From Turnera subulata (taxonomy: Eukaryota > Streptophyta > Magnoliopsida > Malpighiales > Passifloraceae): a stretch of DNA of 64,000 nt. Location: the NCBI GenBank assembly GCA_028386065.3, contig JAKUCV010006906.1, forward strand, positions 1 to 64,000, given 5' to 3'. Shown piece after piece: positions 1-12,364 of this stretch (positions are counted from its first letter, which is position 1; the number at the start of each line of letters is the position of its first letter). A model generated the notes under the pieces. The model ran no database searches. It was not told the origin of the DNA and saw nothing but the letters and a program-made list of their open reading frames with translations. A program made the position numbers and the translations under genes.

Positions 1-511
1 CCGTAGAGGAGCAGGGCTTCTTCTTGCTCTAACTGATTCGTTTCAGCCTTCGTCTTGGTCTAGATGATTCGTTCCAGCAGTTGGGTGAAAGACCTCAACC
101 GAACAAGGTATGAAATTTTGTTATACGGTTTATATGCTTCACATGTGGTTCTTGGCTAAGTTTCCTTTGCTTCTGCTGCATCTTTTGCTTGTATATGATT
201 GTCATATAGCCTAGGGAAACTTACACTTTCTTCTCCACCTGACTCCGGATCCATACACCGCTGTATCTGCATTCTAGTCTTCCGCTGCTTGTCTTTCTAT
301 TGTGATAATGCTGTTGTTGTTGTATTATATTTGTCGTTGATTAGATTGGTGTGAACTGGCTTGAATAATGGTCCCCGGGATCGGGTGACGAATATTGTAT
401 TTGGGGATTGCTTGTATTGTATTTTACATTGTGTGTACTGTCTGCTACTGTAGTAAGAACAGTTCTGACACGTGTTTACCGTGTACGGTAAATACGGGTC
501 GGGGCGCTTCA
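1..511 (+). mobile_element. 3' part of a gypsy-like LTR (copy A)
   Basis: The segment ends with the LTR terminus shared by all the 3 kb LTRs in this window: a near-palindrome TTTACCGTGTACGGTAAA followed by GGGTCGGGGCGCTTCA at 511. The text CTTCCGCTG at about 280 also matches the other copies. Its beginning lies left of the window. It is directly followed by the internal part of another LTR of the same superfamily, so copy A was inserted into copy B. It lacks the hairpin array seen in most other copies and resembles the subfamily of copy E. Assignment to Ty3/gypsy is inferred from the other copies. Confidence 0.6.
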
Positions 512-528
512 TTTGTTGTGGTTTGATT

Positions 529-913
529 TGGGATGTTTATCCCATGGTCTTGGTTGTTGTCGGGATGTTTATCCCAGTATCTTGATTGGTTTTTGGATAT
601 TTATTATCGTGTCTTTGGCCATAAGAATAATGGAATAATAATAAATTTTGATAAGGATGTCGATCCTTGATTTTGGGTAGGGATGTCTATCCTGGTATTT
701 TGGTTAGGGATGTTGATCCCTGTGATTTGATTTTGATGACGATAATATAATTGTCATGTGGTAAGTAGTGGTACGACTCGATGGTTTAAGACTGTTTTGT
801 GGTGGCCGTGACCTGGGTTACTTGTGATAAGCATGTCTATGCTTGGGATGTCTATCCCGTGATTATTTTTGGGATGTCTATCCCTGGGTTCGTATTTTTG
901 GGATGTCGATCCC
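529..913 (+). repeat. Array of covarying GGGATGTNNATCCC palindromes (LTR copy B)
   Basis: Clear members are at 529-544, 562-575, 653-668 (AAGGATGTCGATCCTT), 680-693, 706-721 (AGGGATGTTGATCCCT), 829-844 (AAGCATGTCTATGCTT), 845-858, 871-884 and 900-913. There is a decayed one near 594. Each has a 5-7 bp inverted repeat around a four-base centre GTTT, GTCT, GTCG or GTTG. Changes in the left arm are matched in the right arm. The array lies inside an LTR. It could form RNA or DNA hairpins or be a palindromic protein-binding site; the sequence does not say which. Confidence 0.85.
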
Positions 914-1314
914 TGGGTTCTCTTGGATTTGGTCTGGCACCCGAAATATGTTGAGAACCAGGTCTGACCCCTATCTTATCCGTGACGGGGCCCGGAAAAG
1001 ATAAAATTGAAAATTGGATTTTTATTTGAGTCTTTTAGTTTTGGACCGGTTTTGGGTCGAGTCTTTGTTTTGGTGTGTTTGGCTGTTTAGCCTGTGTTTG
1101 ACTTGAGTAATTTATAGTGTTGCATATTGATTGTCTATCCTTCGTCGGTGAGCACTTCGGACTCACTCCTCACCCACGGGCTTTCATCCCGTAGGATGGA
1201 TTATTTGTGGTACAGGATTGGTGCATTCCAGACAGGCTGCGACGTTAACCTTTGGACAGGACTTGGATCCATAGTTTGCATCTATGTCGCATACAGTGTT
1301 TTTGTGAGTTATTA

Positions 1315-1436
1315 AGTCTTCCGCTGTGCAGTTTATTGATATTATTGGGCCATTGGGCCGGTTGAGTTATTATTGAGTCTTCCGCTGTGCAGTTTATTGA
1401 TATTATTGGGCCATTGGGCCGGTTGAGTTATTATTG
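1315..1436 (+). repeat. 61 bp direct tandem duplication
   Basis: Two head-to-tail copies of 61 bp (1315-1375 and 1376-1436), each starting AGTCTTCCGCTGTGCAG and containing GGGCCATTGGGCCGG. They appear identical by eye. Other LTR copies have this block once, so the duplication is recent. Confidence 0.9.
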
Positions 1437-1566
1437 ATGTTTTTATTTTGGGCTGTTGAGCCCAAGTTTCTGTTGTATACACTGTATGCTGGGGTTATTT
1501 GGTTGGGTCGTTACAGTTCCGGCACGTGTTTACTGTGTACGGTAAGTACGGGTCGGGGCGTTTCCA

Positions 1567-2689
1567 AAACCAAAAGCTCCACTTTTCTTCCAGCCAAATT
1601 CCTGACTTTTTGCTGCTCCAAAAGCTGTCAATTTCGTCCAAAAAGGTTGCTTTTATATCTAGGGTTTTTATTCCTAAAAGATAGGAATTTATGCGTGTAG
1701 AAATAGAATAAAACTCCTAGGCTTTAGCTTCAAGAATTCCTCTTTAAATCTTCTTTCCTTGCTGGGAGTGTCTAGGTGCATCCCCTCTTAAATGCTCCTG
1801 ACTTGTAGGCGAAAAACCTAGTAAAAATAGGGCCTTGACGCTAGTGCCACTGCAGGGGCGCTGTCAGGCATGCGATTTGTACTGGAACAGTGGTCTTCAT
1901 AGCGCCTCACTAGTTTTGGGCTATAATCGTCAAATCTCCTCCAAATCAAAAGATTCTCTGGAAGAAAAAGGTTTAAGAGCAGATATATCGTCACAGCGGC
2001 GCTGCTAGGCAATTGGTCCAGTGTCTTCAACAGCGGCGCTGCTGACCCAAAAATCGCCAAATATGCTCCAAATAGCGCCAAATTATACCTGAAAACATCC
2101 AAGGGTAAGAAAAGATGGATTTGGCGGTAAAAGAAGTGATTTAACATTTAAATACATGAATTAATGATAAATGCAAGGCCAAAAGACGACAGTGTGTGCT
2201 GTAAAAAGTATATAATTTCATGCACATCACTCTTTTTTTAGAGTTCATGCTTTTATATATAGTATAGATAGATGAAGATGATAAAATGAATACAAGAAAC
2301 TAACTCAGCTAATATATTACCCTACTCTAAATATAGAGTTGCCAAAAAGAAGTTGGAAACTAGCAACAACTTTCTTCTTGAGCTTGAGAGTGTCAGACAA
2401 CCATGCATCTTTGTAGCTCTTCTCTTGAGCTTGACAGTCTCAAACGACCTTGCACCTTATTTGTAATTTTTTTTTTGGTGAGTTATTCTTGAAGATATCT
2501 TGAGAGAAGGTTATAACTTAGCCAAGCTTAGGAGTTATTTAACCTGCTGCTGAATTATTAGTTTTTGGTGCCGTTAAATTAATAGATCAAATTAATATTG
2601 GTAGTAATGTTTGGATGAAAATATGATTTTTTTTTGGGAATAGATGAAAATATGTTTATTTAATACATTCTAAGCGAAGAAGTGCACCA
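1567..2689. other. Intergenic DNA without a recognised gene
   Basis: AT-rich sequence. A short open frame on the minus strand (1818-2147) has no family features that I recognise. A 13 bp string CAGCGGCGCTGCT occurs twice between 2000 and 2045, and GAGCTTGA-like strings repeat near 2380-2430. I see no coding exons, RNA gene or element ends that can be supported. Confidence 0.5.
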
Positions 2690-3021
2690 GAAGTCATAAA
2701 CCTTTGCATCATTTCTCAATTAAGTCTTATAACTTAAAAAATGCATATTTAAGTCTTAAATTATTTACTATGATACAACCAAGTCCTAAACCAACTCTCC
2801 GTTAATTGGCAGTTAAGTGTATAACTTTTTGATCCCTCTAACACTGTAAAATAATTATTAAGGTCCTTTCATTTTCATTTTAATTTTAATAATTAAATCC
2901 TTAAATCCTAAAAAATCTAAGTTAAAAAATTTTAAATCAGTGATAAATGATTTAGGACTTGAATATGTATTTTTTCAAGTAATAGGATTTAGTTGAGAAA
3001 TAAAGTAAAGGTTAGGACTTA
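2690..3021. mobile_element. MITE-like element with long terminal inverted repeats
   Basis: The left arm (about 2690-2780) and the right arm (about 2935-3021) are imperfect reverse complements over roughly 85 bp. Both have the order AAGTC(C)TAAACCTTT, then TTTCTCAATTAAGTC, then AAAAATGCATATTTAAGTC. The core is AT-rich and non-coding. The size and structure fit a miniature inverted-repeat element. It lies about 280 bp upstream of the S4 start codon exon. The superfamily and target duplication were not resolved. Confidence 0.65.
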
Positions 3022-3022
3022 C

Positions 3023-3142
3023 GGTATACCTATCCCCATCCTAAGGGGATATTGAAAAACAAAGTAATTCATAAACCTATATAGTATACCTATCCCAATC
3101 CTAAGGGGATATTGAAAAACAAAGGAAGTAATTCATAATAAG
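3023..3142. repeat. 60 bp tandem duplication upstream of the S4 promoter
   Basis: Two copies in direct orientation, about 3023-3082 and 3083-3142. Both carry GTATACCTATCCC, ATCCTAAGGGGATATTG and AAAAACAAAG. The second copy has a small insertion. The repeat starts where the MITE ends. Confidence 0.8.
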
Positions 3143-3416
3143 AATCCTGGGCTGCAAGAAGTAAAATGTAATGCCCAATAAATTTGGGGACGATTTTTAG
3201 CTTCAAAGCCCAGGGCCCGCTCTGTTACAGAGAAGTTTAGGCCGCAAACAAGCGACGTCGTATAACTCATCCCTAAACCTTTTAACATTAGGGGGAAGTA
3301 GGGTTTTAAGTTTGGAGCCTTTGCATTTTTTTCGCGTTGTCTTCTTTTCTTTTTAGCGGGAGGAGGAGGAGGAGGAAGGAGGAGCAGCCGCGTCTCTGAT
3401 CTAACACAACACCAGC
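3143..3416 (+). promoter_or_regulatory. Promoter and 5' UTR of the ribosomal protein S4 gene
   Basis: The region has elements known from plant ribosomal-protein promoters: a site II motif TGGGCT at 3148-3153, a reverse-strand TGGGCT at 3207-3212, and a telo-box (TAGGGTTT, reverse of AAACCCTA) at 3299-3306. A pyrimidine-rich stretch around 3325-3355 and a GGAGGAGG run precede the ATG. There is no clear TATA box, as is common in this class. The transcription start is not determined. Confidence 0.7.
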
Positions 3417-5255
<1,839 letters not shown>

Positions 5256-5756
5256 TCATAAATAAGAGGAAGGAGAGCGGATTTGCAGGGTTATTGGTTA
5301 GAATTGTGTTTTGGTTAGATTAGTCTTGTCAACCTTTTGCAGTACTCTTTTCTAGTTAATCTTGAGTTCAAAGCCTGCTTAGATGTGATGGCTTCTTCCA
5401 ATACCAACACTGTTTTAATGTCTTGGCGTCAGATGTATGAACCTAATTTTGAATAGTCATGTTTTTCTTTTTTACTTTTGAGTGGTTTCTCCCTTTTATC
5501 ACTTGTGATTACGAATGTGAAAAATTTTTAAAAGATATAGGCGGCTTCTTCTTTAGCCTTGCGTCTTTGATGAAACAATAAACCGTTTTCTTAAGATGAA
5601 CATAAAACCAGCATAACTGGTCGATTCTGTCCTTTGTTTACGTCTCTCGTTTTGCTAGATTTTAAGTTATTGCTTTTGGATGTTCCGCCTGGTGAGTCAG
5701 CTTCCACTTGCCTCCCAAACTTGCGTTGCTCCAAATCTCTTGTTAGGTGTTTGGGG
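5256..5756 (+). other. 3' UTR and downstream DNA of RPS4
   Basis: The stop codon is followed by AT-rich sequence with runs such as TTTTGAATAGTC and TTTTTAAAAG, typical of a plant 3' UTR. The exact poly(A) site cannot be placed. The minus-strand frame at 5591-5842 has no recognisable features. Confidence 0.5.
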
Positions 5757-6340
5757 TAGACCTCGGTGTAGTTGTGTCGCAATTCGTGTAGTTGTGTCGG
5801 GTTGAATAGGTAAACAAGTTTCGATTCTTCAACCCAACTCAACTTATTTAATAATCGTATCGTATCGTGTCTAACCCGTTTATTATCGTGTCGGATTCGG
5901 GTTGACCCACGGGCTACCTATTAAATGTAACAACTCTAAAAATCAGTTTGAATTTTTTTATTTTGCACAAGTTTGTTTAATTTTTTAGGCATCATATAAT
6001 TAGATTTTCTCATATATTACATAAAATTATAAATTGTAGAATCGTAATGTAATAATATTTAAAGCTGTTTATGGATAATTTTAATGACTTTGGCCTTAAA
6101 TATTAAATAAGTCTGATATTAAATCGGTAAAATATCTATATCGTAAATATAATCGGGTCATAAACAGGTATCCATTGTCAACCCGCAACCTGACTTGCTA
6201 ACTTTCGTGTCGTGTCGGGTCAACTCATTTAACTAAACGGATTAAAAATCTCTGACCTATACCTCCTAATTTCGTGTTGGATTGTGTCGGGTTTTCGTGT
6301 CAATACCGTTATGCCGAGTCTAGTTTGGGGTGGCCATTTG
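5757..6340. mobile_element. hAT-like non-autonomous element (probable MITE)
   Basis: The motif CGTGTCGGGTT and its complement AACCCGACAC recur near both ends (5795-5900 and 6175-6300). The right end reads TTTGGGGTGGCCATTTG, like the GGGGTGGCAA ends of many plant hAT-derived MITEs. The left edge TTTGGGGTAGACC looks related but not inverted, so the boundaries are uncertain. The core is AT-rich and non-coding. Confidence 0.45.
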
Positions 6341-7319
6341 TAGCACACACTTATAGCTCAGAAGGCCAAAAACTTTCAATTTCATCTCTTTAGCAAGTTA
6401 TTTTAGTACGTAGTAAGTATGATTGACGGCCTTATTTTGATGGAGAGAAAAATGTGACAAAAAACTTTTTATTCTCTTTACCAAGTTTAGTAATGAATAT
6501 AAACTTCTTTCAATTTCATCTGTATACAAGCTTACTAACTTAGTAATTATTAAATGTGCGCCTTATTATCCGTGATGGAGAAAAACCTATGACTAGCTTT
6601 TGGGGAAGTGTCCATGAAGAGAGATTCCCGATTACATTGAACCCCTTGCCTGACCAAAAAAAAAAAAAAAAAAACGCCTTGCAACTCAATCAAATTCGGC
6701 CCTCCAAAGATAAGACAACGCCGAACCAAAAACGGGCAGGAGCATGCAAGGCTCCACCGCAAATCCTAGACTACACATCTACTGCGACAACATACTTTCA
6801 TACCGTACGTCACCTCCAGTGTCTCCAAAATCTACAACTACTCTGCTTCCAAAGCGAGCCATGGCAACAGCTAGCTTTAAATGATTTAACTCATATAACC
6901 CCAGTCTGCCGCTTTGAGAATGAGCTAGCACGCACCAAGTTTACATAAACTAACCAAATGCAAGTTGAAATGTGAGATAAAAGACAACAAATTCAAAGGC
7001 TAGAAGGGATGGTGAGGGACTGGAAGGGGAGATTTTCATGGCAGCAGAAGAGAAAAAGAATGTTGGGAGCTTTTAAGCTTATTCATTTTTTTTATTTCTC
7101 TCGATCTCCACCAATTTCAACTGCTTTGTAATTTTGGTGATGCATTGACAATAATGAAACAAAGTTACGAGCATATAAAATATAATGGAGGAACATTTGC
7201 CACCGTTGCTTTGATCATAGTTTATGCGCTTCAAATTCCATGGTGAATTATATATCAATTATTTATGGTTTAGTTATGCTATTAAGTTTGTGTTTTCTTC
7301 GGAAAAAGAAAAAAAGTTC
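6341..7319. other. Intergenic DNA, nothing recognised
   Basis: AT-rich sequence with a run of about 19 A at 6656-6674. The long frames crossing it in both directions show no family motif. The A-run could mark an old retroposed fragment, but no target duplication was found. Confidence 0.4.
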
Positions 7320-7714
7320 TCAACCAATTCCCTGCCTCAGGTTCCAATCCTCCTCCTTTCTCTTTATGGTCTTCAACGGCTCCTCCACTCTCTTGAGTCT
7401 CTCTCTATCCCTTTTGGGCTCTTGCACCACTGAATCATCATCCCAAACCACCATAGCATCGTCCTCGGCTCCTTGCTTCGTAACTTGCCCTCCATCACTC
7501 CCATGGGCAGCATCTTTCCCTTTTTCAGTGCTAGCAGCGCATCTCTCACATCCGGATCCTTCAATAGGGCCAAAGCTTCCATGGCCGTATTCATTCCTAG
7601 TATATCGGAGGACGGGTGTAAGGGTTTCGGGTACCAAGGGGTTTCTTGACACACAGTTTTTTTTTGGTTTAATTCTATTTTTTCATGAAAATCAGAGCTA
7701 AAATTAGGATGCAA
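7320..7714 (-). pseudogene. Unidentified ORF fragment, probably frameshifted
   Basis: Two overlapping minus-strand frames cover this stretch. The more protein-like one reads GMNTAMEALALLKDPDVRDA then LLALKKGKMLPMGVMEGKLR, with an amphipathic leucine-rich character. The continuation is highly charged and lies in either frame. I do not recognise the family. The codon make-up differs from the surrounding AT-rich DNA, which suggests a former exon. It lies between the hAT-like MITE and the end of a LINE fragment. It could equally be chance open frame in a GC-richer patch. Confidence 0.3.
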
Positions 7715-7984
7715 GTAATGTGTTTATGGTGGAGAGTTTATGTTTTATTAACCTAGACAATAAATCTTTTCTTAGCCTAAAAATAAAGCATCTCAATATA
7801 ATTGGGTTAAAATATTAAAACAACATATTTCATTAAATTAGATTTAAAACACACTTCTAATCAAAGACTAAATCATGTCACTAATCGTGTGGTTTAAACA
7901 CATCTAAAATCTAAACCAACAAAATATTTGTGGGTCAAATTTGGGTATTCACACCTGGTCATACCCAAGTTTCATAACCATTTT

Positions 7985-8191
7985 CCAATGCTAGGAGTGA
8001 ATTGGAAGCATGCCCCTCTTCTTTTGCACGTTGTATACCTGCAAGACGACTTAAAAGATTCTTTTTTATGTTTGAAAATATCACCAAAAGTAATATGATT
8101 CCAAGAGATAAGAGTAGAGGCTGGTAACTTCCTGTAATGGTCTACCATGGGCCAAATTACTCTAAATTAACTGATTATAACTATGATGAGT
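7985..8191 (-). mobile_element. LINE ORF2 fragment (region between endonuclease and RT)
   Basis: Minus-strand translation reads WNHITFGDIFKHKK and, after a one-base shift, NLLSRLAGIQRAKEEGHASN. This matches the conserved linker after the endonuclease of plant L1-type LINEs (usual form WN..VFG.IF.RK..LL.RL.GIQ). Stops and frameshifts show it is dead. It continues the piece at 8415-8703 across a MITE. The reverse transcriptase that should follow to the left is absent; homology stops at about 7985. Confidence 0.75.
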
Positions 8192-8414
8192 GGCCTGCGG
8201 ATTTGGATTCTCTCATGTACAATATTCAACAGGAGAAATCCTGTTAGATAAATACCGTTGATTTGTTTAATCAATGGCTTTAAAATATGTAAGGTAAGAA
8301 AAACTAAAAAATTAAATAAGGTAAAAATAAATTCTCACCAATGATTTTGAAAATCATGACCACGATTCAACGAACAGGACATAACTTTACAGGAGAGGAT
8401 CTCAATCCGTGGCC
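8192..8414. mobile_element. MITE inside the LINE
   Basis: The ends GGATTTGGATTCTCTC and, reversed, GGATTGAGATCCTCTC form a terminal inverted repeat. They are flanked by GTGGCCT on both sides (a target duplication of about 7-9 bp). The element of about 220 bp separates two adjacent pieces of the same LINE frame, which independently supports its boundaries. The duplication size would suit a hAT or Mutator-like family. Confidence 0.7.
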
Positions 8415-8703
8415 TAAGCTACTTGATAGCAGGAGGGTCTTGTGCCAAAACGTTGTGGGGGATTATCTAGGCAAATGAACAAAGGTGAATGATCGGATTT
8501 CGTGCGAGGTAAAATATGAACCACTGCTTCCGGATAATTGAGACGCCACTGTGCATTTGTTAAAGCACGATCCAACCTTTTGCAAACACCGCCTTTTTCC
8601 TATGTGAATTTTGGGCCCACATAGCCAAGGTCGATCATCTCGCAAGATTGTATGAAATTAGTAAACTTTTTGCAAACTCTGTGTCTTCAATATTGGTTTG
8701 TCG
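8415..8703 (-). mobile_element. LINE ORF2 fragment (C-terminal part of endonuclease)
   Basis: Minus-strand reading, with frameshifts, gives CKRLDRALTNAQWRLNYPE, a histidine-bearing segment HEIRSFTF/TKSDHSPLFI and RFGTRPSCYQVA. This corresponds to the end of a plant LINE apurinic-type endonuclease (R.LDRAL.N..W, then SDH.P). It joins directly to the endonuclease part at 14907-15369 if the copia element between them is removed. Confidence 0.8.
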
Positions 8704-8932
8704 TGTTATAAAACAATGTATAAATACATGTATGTATGTCATTGTGATACATACAAAATACATACACTATACAGTATTCCTACTTATTATAAATATGTGT
8801 AAATCAGAAATGGAAAGTTGATTGAAAAACTGAAAACCGGGTAATGAAACCCGTGACCAGAGCCTCGCCGGAGTTCACCGGAAAAACCATTTCCTCCTCA
8901 AATTTCTCCTACTTCCTCTTTTATTTATAATA
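8704..8932 (+). repeat. 5' LTR of copia element I
   Basis: 229 bp, beginning TGTTATAAAACAATG and ending TTATTTATAATA. It is repeated at 14674-14901. The next bases, CGTTATCAGCACGA, occupy the primer-binding position. Confidence 0.85.
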
Positions 8933-8964
8933 CGTTATCAGCACGAATTACTCTACCCGAATCC

Positions 8965-9487
8965 ATGAAGAAGAAAGGCAGAAAAAAAATAATAAACACA
9001 AATCCGGTCACCGTCGATGGCGACCTTTCAGACCACGTCTACCGCCAGCACACCGAGCACGGTCACCACCGGCGTCACCCCCACGCTGTTGCGACCACGA
9101 CGGTGCCCTCATCTTTCGCCGTCGCCATCAGACGCGCCGGCAGGGAGGCGAGACCCGGTGCAAGATCCGGCGACCCGAACTGTGCAGTCGGGTCTGCCTT
9201 CTCACGCACGAACGGTGCCACCGTCGTTTTCGTCGCGCCCTCACCACGCCTCCGCCGCACTCTCGCCGCGCCCTCGTCGCGCCTTCGTAGCCGGCCCGAC
9301 GAGCCCCGTCTCAGCCATGGGCGCCGGTTCCAGCAGCAAGGGAGGTCCGGGGCCGAGCACTCCGCCGCCGCTAATGGAGGGGAGGAAGACCATCACCCGT
9401 CTTCCTACCACGTCCAACCACCACGTCGCCCATGAGCTGCTCTCCTCCTGTGCAGGAGTAAGGCGACGGCACGAAGAGACAAGGTGA
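8965..9487 (+). other. GC-rich leader of copia element I
   Basis: A sharply GC-rich block between the 5' LTR and AT-rich internal DNA. It is open in more than one frame, with arginine-, proline- and serine-rich low-complexity translations and no gag motifs. I treat the open frames as a by-product of high GC. It resembles in character the GC-rich blocks inside the 3 kb LTRs. Confidence 0.45.
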
Positions 9488-9705
9488 GCTTCGTTTTTCT
9501 GGATCTGCAGCTCATGAAGAAGATGACCTCGGATTACACTTTAGTCCCTGACGTTTCGTTTTATGCAGGTAAGTCCCTGCAATTCAGTCCTTAAGTAATT
9601 TATATTCTCAATTTTGTCCTAAACGAATATATTAATGTTTAATTAATGTTATTTTTTGAGTGACTGAATGTTTAATTAATGTTCATCTTGGGAATTGAAT
9701 GTATT

Positions 9706-9990
9706 GTGAACTCACGGTGAGTCCCGGAAATTAGTTTTTGGCCTACGAATAGTGTTTGGCCGGAATCCGGCGATGAATAGTAAATCCGGCCTCGTGAACA
9801 GTAATTTTGGCTATGTGAATAATACTTTTCGGCTACCGTGAATAATGATTTTGGTCGGAATCCGGCAAACCCAGAAGTGTTTGGCCGGCATTTGATGCCT
9901 CGGCAAAATAATCCGGTACGGTGAATAGTAATTTCCGACGACCGTGAATAGTAATTTCCGTTGGCCGTGAATGCTGATTTTGGTCGGAAT
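9706..9990 (+). repeat. Degenerate minirepeats in the copia I leader
   Basis: Strings such as GTGAATAGTAATTTCCG, GTGAATAATGATTTTGG, GAACAGTAATTTTGG and GGTCGGAATCCGGC recur with irregular spacing of about 25-45 bp. Downstream (10070-10340), GGCCGGCTAAGC and paired GGGCTCGTGTAAGGCCCA-type strings also recur. Confidence 0.6.
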
Positions 9991-11264
9991 TTGAAACCTC
10001 GGATTTTTCCCGGCAAAGCCCGAAAGACCGTTATATAAGCCCGGAAGGCCGTTATATTTATTATATTTATTTATTGGCCGGCTAAGCCGCCTTTATCGTA
10101 TAAGTGTATTATATATGTTATTGCTGAAAGATTTATCGAGTAAGCATATTTTCTGTTTTTTTTAAAATTCCGATTGGGCTATTAAAAAGGCCCATTATTC
10201 ATTTAATGGCCGGCTAAGCTGCCTATTTCTTTACGTTTTAATTGGGCTCGTGTAAGGCCCATCGCATTTAATTTTCAGCAATTTAATTTTAATTAGGCTA
10301 TAATAGGGCCCATTGCCTTTCATTTTTCTCGTCTTTAATTTTACTTATGGGCTCGTACTAGGCCCATTATTTTAATTTCCTGCCATTTACTTTCCTTGGG
10401 GTAATTAATATAAGGCCCCTTGCTTATTTATTTTAATTAAGCATTTATATATTTTCAATTATGTTATTTGAATTTGAGGCCCTTAAAATTTCCGGAAAAA
10501 ATTTATAATGGGCATTAAATGCGAAAATGCATTTAAATGAGAATAGTTTGAAAGACTAAATGTAAGAGTCTAGAAGACTCGGGAAAAGAAAAATACAACG
10601 AAGACTGGAAGTCTTACCGTTCAAAAGATCCGGAAGATCCTTCAAAGAAAAATAAAAAATAAACATTAATACCACCAGAAGATGGCAATTATATGACCAC
10701 CAGAAGGTGGATATTATACTTGCTTAACAATTCATTTTATATTCAATTTATTTTTATATTCAGTTTACAATTATTACGCATTGCAATTTATTTTTATTTA
10801 CTTTTCAGTACTTTATAATTGTTTATTAGAATAATGCCTGAAGCATTAGTCTCGAAGACAATGCAAAATTGACATCCACAGGGGGAGAATTATATGTGTG
10901 GATATCAATATAACATATTATGACATCTCGGAAAAAAAAAATGATTAACACGCTCCAGAAGAGCATAAATTCGAATATGTTCCTGAAGAACGCATGTTTT
11001 AATATGATCTAGTAGATCGTATATTTACGCGAGTACAGACACCCCCAGTAATAAAATGAATTATTATGGATCCCAAATGAATTGACTCAGATTTATTCCC
11101 TGAAGCGAATAAGACAGTATAATTATTTGTGCCTGTAGGCGTAAATGAGATAATAAATGGAAAAGGCTCAAAGTAAACATGCATATTATTATTGCAAAAA
11201 TAGATCCTTAACTGGAGAACATTCAATGAAGAATGGTTCTCATACATATATTTAAACAAGTAAT

Positions 11265-11946
11265 CTATCTGTTGGGTTCAACATTAACCCTGAAACTCTG
11301 AGCCTCACCATTAATGTTGACCCTAACTGTCGTTCCAGGAGAACCACATACCACCCCTGTTGTTTTCTCCAGGTATCTCAAACCGATTCGTTGGAGGAAA
11401 AAGAAGTGGAATCACACCATGATTCTCTCCTGCTTGCCACAAAGTCTCAGTAATCAGTACCATGTTAGGCTTGTACTGATTCTTCAGATCCTTTAAGGTA
11501 CGCACAAAGTCTTGAGACCTTCTTGCTATACCCCTACGATTCCACAATAAAAGTCGTACCTTAGGCCATGTAGGTGGTAACCCAATCACCCTTGGGACGC
11601 TCCGAGCCATCATGGAAACCTGATAATAACTGCTTTGATTTCAAATTTGACACGAAGGCTCTAGCTAAAATTCCTGCATCCTAGCAGATATGAAAAACAT
11701 TATAGAGTTAGCTGAGCCATAAAAATTTGTCCTGAGATTGCCTTGGTCCTCCAGGAAGAAAGTTTCTTCCATTGGAGTCACAAAGAACCTAGACGAGTAT
11801 AGCTCATCTACAAAAACCAAACGTAGGATTCTTGCTAGCTCATTAGGCAGTTCTTCTTGTTGTTCATTTACCATGCTATAGGCCAATCTATTTCTTCTGC
11901 CTAGTGAGGCACCCTCAACAAAGAAAACAGTAGTTGGGGAAGGCAT
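11265..11946 (-). pseudogene. Antisense ORF: unknown domain joined to LINE endonuclease front part (copy 2)
   Basis: The minus-strand ATG is at 11946 (MPSPTTVFFVEGASLGRRNR) and the frame runs to a TAG at 11265-11267. The first 93 residues align without gaps to the ORF at 20836-21549, apart from a 10-residue duplication there, with 23 differences counted by eye (about 75% identity). The second half contains RLLLWNRRGIARRS, MVLITETLW and GGMWFSWNDS. These match the start of plant LINE endonucleases (WNCRG, TET, GG.W..W), but the catalytic C-terminal half is missing. There are two in-frame stops after MQEF and a 2 bp deletion near the end. A TATAAG motif lies on the minus strand at about 12047, 101 bp upstream of the ATG, followed by an A-rich leader. 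It sits between the gag and integrase regions of a copia element, in reverse orientation. The N-terminal domain is unrecognised. Confidence 0.7.
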
Positions 11947-12364
11947 TTTTGTCTTGGTTGAGTTTTTCTGTTTCTTTGCTTTGATGAATTTTTCTATATC
12001 TATGAGTTTTCCTGTATCTTCCCATGTAATCCTTCCCCCTTCTTATAGCCTGAGCATAGATATCCAGGTGTCCCCGAAAAGATCCAGAAGATTTTTCGGT
12101 GGATTATATTATTACTCAAAAAATTCCAAAGCTTTACAATCCTCGAGGATTTGCTTTTGGAAATGTCTGCCACTACATTAATTATTGCTCAATAATTCTG
12201 ATTTTTTTCGACATGAGTGGCAGATATAAGCTTAAAATTGGTACACAACAGCCTGAAGCTGGTACCCATAAAAAACTAGTAAAAATAGCAGCCTGAAGCT
12301 GGCACATATATACCAGCTTCAGGCTGGTACCTACTTAAAGTTGGTTTATCGGATTTATTTGGCA

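Larger units (their letters stand above)
512..1566 (+). mobile_element. 3' part of a gypsy-like LTR with hairpin array (copy B)
   Basis: This matches the 3' half of the LTR at 46900-48160 almost throughout: the GGGATGTNNATCCC array, the GGGCCCGGAAAAGATAAA block, the TCGGTGAGCACTTCGGACTCA block and the terminal GGTCGGGGCGTTTCC. It is in plus orientation. The 5' half should lie outside the window, to the left of copy A, which interrupts it. A 61 bp direct duplication (1315-1436) is private to this copy. No gag or pol sequence accompanies it. Confidence 0.7.

Noticed and set aside
297..512. Recurring peptide RPDPYLPYTVNTC in several small frames (also 15835, 21727, 25604)
   Set aside because: It is the translation of the conserved, near-palindromic LTR end, read antisense, and not a protein family.
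529..913. CRISPR-like reading of the hairpin arrays
   Set aside because: Spacing is irregular, units vary and pair within themselves, spacers are shared between copies, and the DNA is eukaryotic.
1818..2147. 109-codon minus-strand frame with hydrophobic stretches
   Set aside because: No family motif, and no conservation or context to support it.
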